Below, piece by piece: positions 54,740-63,396 of a stretch of DNA of 64,000 bases. A program made the position numbers and the translations under genes. Within the stretch, counting starts at the first letter, position 1. The number at the start of each line of letters is the position of its first letter. The DNA lies in assembly GCA_036488815.1 (NCBI GenBank), contig DASXGX010000025.1, forward strand, positions 1 through 64,000, read 5' to 3'. The notes under the pieces are model-generated. The model was not told where the DNA came from. It made no database searches and saw nothing but the letters and a program-made list of their open reading frames with translations. The DNA comes from Roseiarcus sp036488815 (GTDB taxonomy: Bacteria > Pseudomonadota > Alphaproteobacteria > Rhizobiales > Beijerinckiaceae).

Positions 54740-55487
54740 TCGGGTTGCGACGCTTCGCGCTCATCTCGTCCTGACGTCTGAGCTTGATGGCTGTGCCAAG
54801 AACCGAGGCGACGAAGAGGCCCAGGAATATGGTCGCCTCCACGGCGACCAAAACCGTGTAAAGCGAAATCGTCGTTCCGACGAAATGCAGATCGAACGAC
54901 CCCTCGCTGTACATCAGGACGGTGAAGCCAATGGTCAGGAGCCGCAGCTCTGTCGGTCCGCCGTAGAGAAACGACAGCCGGAACTCTCCGGAGACCTGAT
55001 TGGAGAGAAACACGTACATGCTGAGGAGGTAGTAGCTGGCGAGCAGCAACAGCGCCACATCCAACCGCACATAGGGAGACAGGCCGAGCCCGACGATGAT
55101 GATGAGGTTGCTGATGGCGTCGACCGAATGGTCGAGAAAGTAGCCGTATCGCGACCGCTCGGCGCGGCGATGTCGCGCTAGTGAACCATCCAGGGAATCG
55201 CCGAACCAGTTCACCACCAATCCAAGACAGGCCACAAACAAGAAGCCCGGGCGCAGGTTGCTGGCGACATAACCGACGCCGGAGATCGCCGCGCCGAGCA
55301 CCCCTATCGCGGTCAGATGATCAGGCGTCACCCAATCCGGCATCGCGCGGCAAAGGCGATCGAGAAGAGCGCGTTCGCCGGCGGCGAGGATATTTGTTTG
55401 AATGCGACTAGGCGGCTCGAACGCGGCGATTGCGCCAGCGCTGACATCAGCGTCCCGTCCAACCCCAACTAAGTCTGTCTGCGCCAC
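54720..55487 (-). CDS. CDP-alcohol phosphatidyltransferase family membrane enzyme
   Basis: A 255-residue integral membrane protein if the GTG at 55487 is used; an ATG at 55571 would add 28 residues but nearly abuts the divergent SDR start. The family signature D-x2-DG-x2-AR-x9-G-x3-D-x3-D is complete in DSLDGSLARHRRAERSRYGY followed by FLDHSVD. About six transmembrane helices follow. Such enzymes join a CDP-activated alcohol (for example CDP-diacylglycerol) to a second alcohol such as inositol-phosphate or serine. Placement beside sphingolipid-type genes suggests head-group attachment, an inference. It converges on the GT gene with a 20-bp overlap. Confidence 0.88.
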   Translation of the reverse strand: MAQTDLVGVGRDADVSAGAIAAFEPPSRIQTNILAAGERALLDRLCRAMPDWVTPDHLTAIGVLGAAISGVGYVASNLRPGFLFVACLGLVVNWFGDSLDGSLARHRRAERSRYGYFLDHSVDAISNLIIIVGLGLSPYVRLDVALLLLASYYLLSMYVFLSNQVSGEFRLSFLYGGPTELRLLTIGFTVLMYSEGSFDLHFVGTTISLYTVLVAVEATIFLGLFVASVLGTAIKLRRQDEMSAKRRNPIIALRG

Positions 55488-55590
55488 TCGTGCCCCCAGC
55501 CCCAACGCGCGAGGTGACGTTACGTTAGCTCCTCGACTGCATTTTATCTGTTGCAATGCGGCAACAGACATTGTTTTTTTGTCAATTAAC

Positions 55591-56418
55591 ATGCCCCAGC
55601 GAATTGTCATAACAGGAGCGAGCAGCGGCCTCGGGCGGGCTCTGGCTTTGGAATATGCGGGCCCGGGCGTCGCTCTGGGCCTCATCGGCCGCAACGCGGC
55701 TCGCCTCGAGGAAGTCGCGGCGCTGGCTCGGGCGCGCGGCGCGGCGGTCAGCGTCGGCGGCGTCGACGTGCGCGACCGAGCCGCGATGGCCGGGTTCCTC
55801 CTGACGTTCGACGCGGCCGCGCCAATCGATTGCCTGATCGTCAGCGCCGGCGTCACAATGGTCACGCCCGCTGGCGGCGGCGTCGAAGATTTGACGAAGT
55901 CCTCCGAACTGTTCGACGTCAATTTGAACGGCGCCATGAATGCAATAGCGCCGATCGCGCCCCTGATGAGGCGCCGCCGCGCCGGGCAGATTGCACTTTT
56001 CGGCTCGATCGCGGCATTCGCCCCGCCACCCGACTCGCCCACCTATGCCGCCAGCAAGGCCGCGCTCGTAGCCTTTGCGCTCGCGACCCGGGCGCTCTAC
56101 CGTGCGGACGGCGTGAGCGTGAGCGTGATCTGTCCGGGCTTCGTCGACACGCCCATGACCGGTTCCTTCATCAGTTGGAAGCCGTCGCTGATCACCGCCG
56201 AGGATGCGGCGCGCCGCATCCGTCGCGGACTCGATCGTCGAAAGGCGATCATCGCCTTCCCTTTCCCGCTCTATCTCGTCGCCCGCCTTCTGCAATGGCT
56301 TCCCGACGCCTTGCGCAGCCGCGTCATGTTGAGGTTTCGCGCGGTCGAACGGGCGCGGGGCGAGCGAGGAGCCGCTTCGGACCCAGCGTCGTCGACGAAC
56401 GCGCCGACGGATCGCTAA
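55591..56418 (+). CDS. SDR, 3-ketosphinganine-reductase/RkpH-like
   Basis: A 275-residue short-chain reductase. The cofactor motif TGASSGLGRALA is at residue 7, followed by SAGVTM in place of the NNAG motif, the catalytic Ser in FGSIAAF and YAASK. The C-terminal region (LYLVARLLQWLPDALRSRVML) is hydrophobic and likely membrane-associated, a feature of ketosphinganine reductases and of RkpH-like proteins. The ATG at 55591 has no clear ribosome site, suggesting a very short leader. It lies between a divergent CDP-alcohol transferase and a convergent GNAT gene whose stop overlaps its own by 4 bp. It probably reduces the ketone made by the alpha-oxoamine synthase. Confidence 0.88.
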   Translation: MPQRIVITGASSGLGRALALEYAGPGVALGLIGRNAARLEEVAALARARGAAVSVGGVDVRDRAAMAGFLLTFDAAAPIDCLIVSAGVTMVTPAGGGVEDLTKSSELFDVNLNGAMNAIAPIAPLMRRRRAGQIALFGSIAAFAPPPDSPTYAASKAALVAFALATRALYRADGVSVSVICPGFVDTPMTGSFISWKPSLITAEDAARRIRRGLDRRKAIIAFPFPLYLVARLLQWLPDALRSRVMLRFRAVERARGERGAASDPASSTNAPTDR

Positions 56419-57551
56419 ATCGCCCGCTCGTAGATCCGGAAGGTGCGCGTGTGGCGCGCCGGCAAATTGCGGACGCTGTTGATAGCGATGGTGTTGGTCT
56501 CGAGCATCCAGCTGTATTCGATCTCTTCGACTCCGGCCCTGCGAGCGTCCTCGATCGACCTCGCCACCAAACCGTATAGCGCCAACGCGGCGACTTCCGT
56601 GTTGCGCCACTTCTTCGCCACCCCTGTGATCGGAGCGCGCGACATGCGGGTTCCCTGAACATGGAGGCGCCAGAGGAGCTTGGCGAGGCCGAACGGCGCC
56701 AGCTTGCCGTCGAGGCCGCGCAGCGCTTCGTTGGCGTCTGGGATATGCGCGGCCACGGCGACATCCTCGCCCTGGTGGACGGCGATACGTATCCAACTCG
56801 GCCGGCACACCGGCAACGTCAGGCGGCTGATCAGGCGCGCCTCCTCGCCTCCGACCGGGGTCGCCCAGGCGTTATCCGACCAAGCGTCGTTATAGAGCGA
56901 GAGAACGCGCGGAAAATCGGAGTTCCAATTGCGTAGGGACAGGGCGTGAAACTCGATCTTGGGAGCGCCGCGTCCGGCCATGATACGCGCGACTCGTTCC
57001 GGCATCTTCGACTCTGCGACGCGGCAGACATAGGCCACCAAGTCCATCGCCTTGACGTAGCCGAGGCTTTCGACGTGGCGGGCGTAGTGCGGCGGGGCGT
57101 GGTTGGTGCGCACGACATGTGGCTGATCGAATCCATGAACGAGCAGACCGCTCTCGTGGTTGATCGTCAGGCTGAACGGCCCGCGCGCGCTCCGCATGCC
57201 ATGGCCGCGGAGGAATTGCTCGGCTTGGGCGAACAGCGCGGCGAACACGTCGCGATCGTCGATCGCGTCGACGAAACCGAAAAAGCCGCAGCGATCGTCG
57301 AATTTGGCGAGATGCGCGCGGTCCACGGTGGCGACGATCCGGCCGACCGGTTCGCCGTCGCGAAGGGCGACGAACGGTTGGATGGCGTTCTCGCGCATGA
57401 AAGGCGTCCGCCGCGGATCGAACAGCATGCGGATCTCTTGATGGACCGGTTCGACCCACTGTGGATTGACGGATTGGGCGCGCCGGCCCGCCGCGATGAA
57501 CGCGGCGATCCCGGCGCTGTCGGCGGCCGGAACAATGCGTAGCTCGCTCAT
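56415..57551 (-). CDS. GNAT-fold N-acyltransferase (candidate ceramide synthase-like)
   Basis: A 378-residue protein of the acyl-CoA N-acyltransferase fold, larger than typical GNATs. The N-terminal half has QSVNPQWVEPVHQEIRMLFD and the cofactor-like VGRIVATVDRAH-to-LRGHGMRSARGPFSLTIN stretch; the C-terminal half carries a second GNAT-like core ending in VEEIEYSWMLETN. Its start overlaps the stop of the oxoamine synthase gene (ATGA), so the two are co-translated. The bacterial ceramide synthase of Caulobacter is a GNAT-superfamily protein beside an SPT-like oxoamine synthase, and this gene occupies the same position. It may N-acylate the long-chain base. Confidence 0.8.
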   Translation of the reverse strand: MSELRIVPAADSAGIAAFIAAGRRAQSVNPQWVEPVHQEIRMLFDPRRTPFMRENAIQPFVALRDGEPVGRIVATVDRAHLAKFDDRCGFFGFVDAIDDRDVFAALFAQAEQFLRGHGMRSARGPFSLTINHESGLLVHGFDQPHVVRTNHAPPHYARHVESLGYVKAMDLVAYVCRVAESKMPERVARIMAGRGAPKIEFHALSLRNWNSDFPRVLSLYNDAWSDNAWATPVGGEEARLISRLTLPVCRPSWIRIAVHQGEDVAVAAHIPDANEALRGLDGKLAPFGLAKLLWRLHVQGTRMSRAPITGVAKKWRNTEVAALALYGLVARSIEDARRAGVEEIEYSWMLETNTIAINSVRNLPARHTRTFRIYERAI

Positions 57552-58936
57552 GGTCCGACGCTTGCCCGCGCCAGCGCCGCCGGCGAGGTCGCACTCGTCG
57601 CCGCCAGCTCTTCGGCGATGATCGGAATCGAACGCTCAATCTCCTCGGGAGCGTGCTCGCTGCTCAGAAAGAAACGGAGGCGCGCAAGCCGTTCGGGGAT
57701 CGCCGGATGGATGATCGGCTGCACATTGATGTTTCGCCGGGAAAGCCGTTGGCTCAGAGCGACGGCGCGGATCGACGATCCTGTCATGATCGGAACAATC
57801 GCCTCGCCCTGGCTCGCGCCGAGGTCGAGGCTGGCGCGGCGGGCGGCCGCGGCGAACAGACGCGCGTTCGCGCGCAGGCGCGCCACGCGCTCCGGCGCTG
57901 CGTGCATGAGTTCGAGCGCCGCGAGCGCCGCCGCGGCGATCGGGGGCGGCATGGCGACGCTGTAGACGAACCCGCCCGCCGCGTGTTTCAAATAATCGAT
58001 CAGGGCCGCCGGACCCGCGATATAGCCCCCGCAGGCCGCGAGCGTCTTCGACAAGGTCCCCATCCAGATGTCGACCCGCCGAGGATCGAATCCAAAATGG
58101 TCGAACACGCCGAGACCGCGCGCGCCGAGCACGCCGAGACCATGCGCGTCATCGATCATCAGCCAAGCCTGGTGGCGCTCCTTCAGCGCCGTGAGAGCCG
58201 GCAGATCGCAAACGTCGCCGTCCATGCTGTAGAGCCCTTCGACGACGATCAGCACGCGCTCGTAGCGGCTGCGGATCGATTGCAGCGTCGCATCGAGAGC
58301 GGCCATGTCGTTGTGCGCGAACGTTCGCCGCTCGGCGCGCGACAGGTGCGCGCCCATCACGATGCTGTTGTGGGCCAGGGCGTCGTGAACGACGAGGTCG
58401 CGCGGCCCCATGAGCGCTCCGATCGTCGCGACATTGGCGGCGTGTCCGCTTACATAGGTCACGCATTCCTCCTGGCGATAATGCTTCGCCAGGGCGGATT
58501 CGAGGTCGCGATGAATCGGCCGCTCTCCGGCGACGAGCCGGCTCGCCGAAGCGGACACGCCGTAGCGGTCGACAGCCGCGCGGGCGGCGTCTCGCACCGC
58601 CGGATGATGATTGAAGCCGAGGTAGTCGTAGGACGAGAAATTGATCATGCGCCGGCCGCCGATGACGGTCGAAGCGCCGGCGTCGCCTTCGTGAAGCAGG
58701 AAGTATGGATCCTCCAGGCCCATCGCCGACGCGGCGGAGCGAAGCAGGCGCTGTTCCGCGTAGCCGGGGAGAGTGTTGAAATCGAGCCATGCGGACCGAT
58801 CGGCTGGCTCCGCCGCGCGCGCCTTGGGCTCGGCTCTCAAGGCCGCGGTCTCCCCGACGCGGGCGTTCACAAGACGATCTAGAAGTTGTCTATCGTTCTC
58901 GGACAGAAGTCGTGAGGAGGGAGATCCCTGCACCAT
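57548..58936 (-). CDS. Alpha-oxoamine synthase (SPT/RkpG-like), PLP-dependent
   Basis: A 462-residue fold-type I PLP enzyme. After an N-terminal extension of about 60 residues come MINFSSYDYLGFNHHP, SASASRLVAGERPIHRDLE, the substrate-binding HNSIVMGAHL, DDAHGLGVLGARGLG and GTLSKTLAACGGYIAG with the PLP-binding Lys. These are hallmarks of serine palmitoyltransferase, KBL and AONS. The ATG at 58936 with upstream GGGAGTG is preferred to starts at 58954/58957. It condenses an acyl thioester with an amino acid and could release the ACP-bound chain of the PKS. The gene is similar in type to RkpG of Sinorhizobium. Confidence 0.9.
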   Translation of the reverse strand: MVQGSPSSRLLSENDRQLLDRLVNARVGETAALRAEPKARAAEPADRSAWLDFNTLPGYAEQRLLRSAASAMGLEDPYFLLHEGDAGASTVIGGRRMINFSSYDYLGFNHHPAVRDAARAAVDRYGVSASASRLVAGERPIHRDLESALAKHYRQEECVTYVSGHAANVATIGALMGPRDLVVHDALAHNSIVMGAHLSRAERRTFAHNDMAALDATLQSIRSRYERVLIVVEGLYSMDGDVCDLPALTALKERHQAWLMIDDAHGLGVLGARGLGVFDHFGFDPRRVDIWMGTLSKTLAACGGYIAGPAALIDYLKHAAGGFVYSVAMPPPIAAAALAALELMHAAPERVARLRANARLFAAAARRASLDLGASQGEAIVPIMTGSSIRAVALSQRLSRRNINVQPIIHPAIPERLARLRFFLSSEHAPEEIERSIPIIAEELAATSATSPAALARASVGP

Positions 58937-59095
58937 AAACACTCCCTCTCCCATCACGCGCGCCGTCCGCAGGCGCCGTTATTTGTCCAGCAGATTGATG
59001 TTAAATGCAATAGGGCGGCGGAAACTCGCTGCTCGCATTGGACGATGGAGATGACGGGCCAGCGAATCCCGGGTCGATCGTGAGGAAGCTTCCGC

Positions 59096-60427
59096 CTACA
59101 GCGCGAGCATCGACTTGAGCGCGACTCCCAGCAGTCGAGAATCGGCAACGCCATCGGCGTCGAGGGGCCTGACTGGCATTGCGATGCGGAAAATGACGTC
59201 TACGACGCTCTCCCGCATAGGCTGGGAAAACCACAGATCGACCGTAACCTGGCCGCCGTTGGGGACCGACCAGAAATATGTGTTCCGCAGCTCGGTGGCG
59301 AGGGCCGCGCTGGAGGAAAGAGCGAGGCGATGTCCGCTCAACACGGCGACGACCCCCGCCTCTGCGACGTCGACGAGCGGGGCGTTCAAGGAATCGCGCG
59401 TCTTCGTCGTTAGGCTGACGACTTGAGCTGCGTGATTGGGCGTCAGGTACGGCTCGATGACGAACCGCAATCCTCGGGGACCCTCGCCGACGATCTTGAA
59501 GCGAAGCTGCGCGTCGCCCGCTTGCGTCCAAACAAGAGACTGCTCGATCTCGTTCCATCCGGCGATCAACATCATCTCGGCGTTGGCGTTCGCGCTGCCG
59601 AAAAGGACCTCCTGCCCCCGCCGAACGGTCGGTGTGAAAACGAGCGCTGGAAATTGCAGCGCAAGATCGATCGCTCGCTTCGAGGGGCGCGCATCCATTT
59701 TCTCTTGTGCCGCGTCGTAGAGGGTCTGGTCGAACTTCGTGAGTTCGGAGAGCCGCTCGCGGCCTGCGGGCGACAGCGAATCGACGAGCGCTTGATCGGG
59801 GCGTTGCTCGGAGTCGCTGGCGTTGACCTGGGGAAAGCGAATGTTCGCGACGCCAAATGCTTCCGCGAACGACGTGGACAGTTTGCGGTCCTCCAGAAAG
59901 AAGATGCTGGCGAAACCGTCGATGCGTTTGAGAGCGACGTCCAGGTCGCTCGGATCCGCGCCGGGGAACTGCTCCGATCGAAAAGAGTCGTCCGGTTGGT
60001 GATATTTGCCCGACAGTATCGTGACCATAGCGTTGTCGATATGCCGCAGCATTCTCGGGTCTGAAGCCGCAATGAAGGATTCGAAATTGAAATCCTTGTC
60101 CTCGAATAGGTGTCGCAGGTCGACAGGGACATGTCGCCCGGGATCCTGAGACCAGAACCGATACAAGGAGCACAATCGGGAATCGGGCCGGCGGAGAATC
60201 GTGAAAAAGGCGGGATGGCCAAGCTTCTCCTCGGCGTCTCGAACGCCGTAGTGGCCGCCGAAAATCCGATATCGATCGCCCACACCGGGCCGAAGCGTCT
60301 CGCTCCAAGGGAAGACGCTATCGGCCGCCATGACCTTTCTAAGGACCCGGTAGAGCGTTTGGCCCCCGGTTTTCGGGATGTGCAAGAAGCAGAGGTTCGT
60401 AATCGCTGTTTCGCTCACCGTCGTCAC
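59096..60427 (-). CDS. Sulfotransferase family protein with C-terminal accessory domain
   Basis: A 443-residue protein. The N-terminal part has the PAPS-binding P-loop FLHIPKTGGQTLYRVLRK and the distal ILRRPDSRLCSLYRFW (3'-phosphate motif), typical of carbohydrate sulfotransferases. From about residue 260 a beta-rich domain (NEIEQSLVWTQ, GPRGLRFVIEPYL, FRIAMPVRPLD) is unusual for a simple sulfotransferase and may bind glycans. It is predicted to be cytosolic. The ATG at 60427 heads a minus-strand gene divergent from the export lipoprotein gene. It may sulfate the polysaccharide or the glycolipid. Confidence 0.82.
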   Translation of the reverse strand: MTTVSETAITNLCFLHIPKTGGQTLYRVLRKVMAADSVFPWSETLRPGVGDRYRIFGGHYGVRDAEEKLGHPAFFTILRRPDSRLCSLYRFWSQDPGRHVPVDLRHLFEDKDFNFESFIAASDPRMLRHIDNAMVTILSGKYHQPDDSFRSEQFPGADPSDLDVALKRIDGFASIFFLEDRKLSTSFAEAFGVANIRFPQVNASDSEQRPDQALVDSLSPAGRERLSELTKFDQTLYDAAQEKMDARPSKRAIDLALQFPALVFTPTVRRGQEVLFGSANANAEMMLIAGWNEIEQSLVWTQAGDAQLRFKIVGEGPRGLRFVIEPYLTPNHAAQVVSLTTKTRDSLNAPLVDVAEAGVVAVLSGHRLALSSSAALATELRNTYFWSVPNGGQVTVDLWFSQPMRESVVDVIFRIAMPVRPLDADGVADSRLLGVALKSMLAL

Positions 60428-60630
60428 CCGCTCGAGACGCCTTCAAGCGCCGCCGATTCCGTCCCACGTAAACTTATTTTTACGAGATCGGCATGGATTT
60501 ACAAGCGTGCGGCGGAATGCGGTTGCGGGCGCACGAATCACAGTGATTCAATGTTGTATGTGCGCCATCACCTATGGTAAGCGACCAACATTCTGGGTGG
60601 TGGGCTTTGTATCATTTGTTCTCGCTCTCA
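60428..60630. promoter_or_regulatory. Divergent promoter region (sulfotransferase / polysaccharide export gene)
   Basis: The 203-base region between two divergent starts, locally AT-richer than the neighbouring genes, must hold promoters for both genes. No recognisable operator dyad or clear -35/-10 was identified. Confidence 0.5.
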
Positions 60631-61785
60631 ATGCGCCTCCTCGTCCCCTGCGTGGCGGTGGTCCTAGTCGGTTGCGCCTCGCTGCCGGACTCGGGACCCA
60701 GCGCCAACGACGTCATCGCGCAGGGGAGCGCAGCGTCCGCTTCGACATATGCGTTCGTCGACATCGACTCGCACGCGATCGACGCCCTGAGGCAACGCAC
60801 GTCCGACAGTTTCCTCGCCCGCTTCAGCGATTATCGCGCCTCGGTCGAACCGCGCCTCGGCGTCGGCGACGCCGTGACCGTCACGATCTGGGAGGCCGGG
60901 GCAGGGGGATTGTTCTCTGCGCCGCTGATAAGCGACAAGGTCAGCGCCGGATCGAACAGCGCCATGATCCCAGAGCAGGTCGTCGGCCGCGACGGGTCGA
61001 TCACCGTTCCCTATGCGGGGCGCGTGCGCGTCGTCGGCCGCACCACGCAGGACGTCCAGGCGATTATCGAAAAGGCGCTCGAAGGCAAGGCGATCCAGCC
61101 GCAGGCGCTGGTCAATGTCGTTCATTCCGTCAGCAACAGCGTCACCGTCACCGGCGAAGTGGCGAACGGGGCGAGGGTTCCCCTTTCGGTTCGCGGCGAT
61201 CGTCTGCTCTCGGTCATCGCCGAGGCCGGCGGCGTGAAGGCGCCGGTCAACGAGACCTATGTCGAACTCGCCCGAGGGGCGACCAGCGTGCGCGTGCCCC
61301 TGACGCGGGTGATCTCCGATCCGCGCGAGAACATTTTCATGCGGCCCGACGACGTCGTCGCGCTGATTCGCGATCCCCAGAGGTTCCTCGCTTACGGCGC
61401 CACGGGCAGGAACGAGGAAATCGCGTTCGACGCCGAAGGCATCAGCCTCGCCGAGGCGCTCGCCAAGGCCGGCGGATTGCTCGACGAGCGGTCGGATCCC
61501 CAGGGCGTGTTCGTCTTCCGCTTCGAGCCGGAGAGCGTCGCCCGCTCACTCGGCGCCGACCCGGCGCTGATCGAACACGGCCGCCTGACGCCGATCGTCT
61601 ACCGGCTCAATCTGCGCGACCCCCACAGCCTCTTCTATTCCCAGAGCTTCCGCATGGCGAACCGGGATCTGCTCTACGTCTCCAACGCGCCGATCACCGA
61701 GGTGGAGAAGGCGGTGCAGGTCTTCACCAACTCGCTGTCCAACACCGCGGGGCCGGCGGCGAGCGTCTACAGCGTGGCGAAGTGA
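60631..61785 (+). CDS. Polysaccharide export outer-membrane lipoprotein (Wza/KpsD/BexD family)
   Basis: A 384-residue lipoprotein. The N-terminus MRLLVPCVAVVLVGCASLPD has a lipobox (LVGC). The Poly_export domain includes VEPRLGVGDAVTVTIWEAG and GRVRVVGRTTQDVQAII. SLBB-type beta-grasp domains follow (VTVTGEVANGARVPLSVRGD and a second at about 270-350). It should form the outer-membrane channel of a capsule or exopolysaccharide exporter. The ATG at 60631 gives the lipoprotein signal; an earlier ATG (60574) would place a 19-residue extension before it. Neighbouring sulfotransferase and glycosyltransferase genes support a capsule locus. Confidence 0.92.
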   Translation: MRLLVPCVAVVLVGCASLPDSGPSANDVIAQGSAASASTYAFVDIDSHAIDALRQRTSDSFLARFSDYRASVEPRLGVGDAVTVTIWEAGAGGLFSAPLISDKVSAGSNSAMIPEQVVGRDGSITVPYAGRVRVVGRTTQDVQAIIEKALEGKAIQPQALVNVVHSVSNSVTVTGEVANGARVPLSVRGDRLLSVIAEAGGVKAPVNETYVELARGATSVRVPLTRVISDPRENIFMRPDDVVALIRDPQRFLAYGATGRNEEIAFDAEGISLAEALAKAGGLLDERSDPQGVFVFRFEPESVARSLGADPALIEHGRLTPIVYRLNLRDPHSLFYSQSFRMANRDLLYVSNAPITEVEKAVQVFTNSLSNTAGPAASVYSVAK

Positions 61786-61977
61786 GGGGGCTTCAATCGG
61801 CTCACTGGGCAGTTCAGAACTCGGCGGCCCAAACACTCTTGTTGCCGCCTATGCCGCCGACAAAACGACATGGTGCAATGAAGCGTGAGTAGGCCCCGCC
61901 TGGATACCGGTGCTGTTGGTAGAGCGAGAAGAGCGCACGTCACGTTCGCCGCAAGCAAAGTAATAATTTTGCATTTC

Positions 61978-63396
61978 ATGGGAGGGAAAGCCGCCGTGGC
62001 GCAATTTGAAGACCTTATTGATCGAATGTATGGTGGGGTGAATCCGTATTCAGGGTTTCCTCGCGGTTTATTTGCAGAGGACGTCCAAGGTTGGCGAAGT
62101 GAGCACCCATACCTCGACGACGTGTTGAGCTCTGTCAAACCCACCGTTGTGGTAGAAGTCGGTGTATGGAAGGGCGCGAGTAGCATTTATATCGCGAAAA
62201 AGATGCGCGAAGTTAACCTGGATTCGGTGCTGATATCTGTCGACACGTGGCTTGGCTCTTCTGAGCATCTCTTGAATCCCAGTTTCAGAACGGACCTTTT
62301 GCAACCGTTTGGTATGAGACCGATATATGCAAAATTTCTGAACAACGTTGTCGAAGCTAACCTTGAGAGGACCATTATTCCTCTGTCTTTGGATTCTTTA
62401 AATGCCGCCGAGGTTATCAAGAGACTCGGTGTACGGCCGCAGGTAATACATATAGACGCTGGCCATGACTACGCGTCCGTTTTTGGCGATCTGTCGGCCT
62501 GGTGGCCACTCCTTTCGCCAGGGGGGATTTTAGTTGGGGACGACTATGACCCAGTTGGCAATTCCTTTCCTGAGGTAAACAAGGCATTTGACGATTTTTT
62601 CCGTTCACAGGGATTGTTTCCGATCGATTACTTCGGCGGGAAATGTCAAATACTGAAACCAGACAGGCACGATTTTGCGTTCCATCTGGATATTGAGGTT
62701 CCAGAGGACTCGGTCGACGCGGCTCCTATGATTAGCAAATGTTCTCTTGACAAGCGAGTTGCACTCGCTTGCATCGTGAAGAACGAAGCACATAATATTG
62801 CTAGAATGTTGAAGTCGGCTATGCCGATTGCGACATTTTGTTCCATAATCGACACTGGGTCTACGGATAACACAGCTGAAGTCGCTGATATGACTCTAAA
62901 CGAAGGTGGAATAGATCACAGAATTGAGAAAATTAAATTTATTGACTTTTCCCATGCTAGGAACGCAGCAATCGATCTCATACCAGGAGACATTGACTGG
63001 ATACTGTTTTTAGACGCCGATGAGTTTCTGGTGGAGAGGGATTATCCAAAGTTTAATAAGCTGCTGAATTCCGATGTCGATGCATGGAGATTGCCGCGTT
63101 ATAATTTCCATGATTTGACAAAACAGATTCGCCCCAACCCTTACCCAGATTCTCAGGGCAGGTTGTTTGTAAACTACGGAGATAAGAGGATAAGATATCG
63201 GGGGCGAGTGCACGAAATTCTAAGCGGATGGTCAAAAATTAGACGCGCCCCCGTCAATTCTATCGTGCTCAATGATGATGAGGGCGGCCCGCATATCCAC
63301 CATATGGGGGGATTGACCAGATCCCAAATTACACGCGCCGAGCGCAATCAACTATATCAGGCCCTGGCGAAAGGTCCCTTGTATCCTAACGGATAA
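61978..63396 (+). CDS. Methyltransferase-glycosyltransferase (GT2) fusion, AT-rich
   Basis: A 472-residue two-domain protein. The N-terminal part (about 1-240) is a class I methyltransferase-like fold: VVVEVGVWKGASSIYIAKKM, VLISVDTWLG and VIHIDAGHDYASV, as in Methyltransf_24/cephalosporin-hydroxylase types. The C-terminal part (about 255-472) is a GT2 family transferase: LACIVKNEAHNIARML, DTGSTDNTAEVAD and ILFLDADEFLV with the DxD motif. Base composition is clearly AT-richer than the neighbours, suggesting recent horizontal acquisition. The ATG at 61978 is chosen; no good ribosome site precedes it. It probably modifies or extends the exported glycan. Confidence 0.82.
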   Translation: MGGKAAVAQFEDLIDRMYGGVNPYSGFPRGLFAEDVQGWRSEHPYLDDVLSSVKPTVVVEVGVWKGASSIYIAKKMREVNLDSVLISVDTWLGSSEHLLNPSFRTDLLQPFGMRPIYAKFLNNVVEANLERTIIPLSLDSLNAAEVIKRLGVRPQVIHIDAGHDYASVFGDLSAWWPLLSPGGILVGDDYDPVGNSFPEVNKAFDDFFRSQGLFPIDYFGGKCQILKPDRHDFAFHLDIEVPEDSVDAAPMISKCSLDKRVALACIVKNEAHNIARMLKSAMPIATFCSIIDTGSTDNTAEVADMTLNEGGIDHRIEKIKFIDFSHARNAAIDLIPGDIDWILFLDADEFLVERDYPKFNKLLNSDVDAWRLPRYNFHDLTKQIRPNPYPDSQGRLFVNYGDKRIRYRGRVHEILSGWSKIRRAPVNSIVLNDDEGGPHIHHMGGLTRSQITRAERNQLYQALAKGPLYPNG

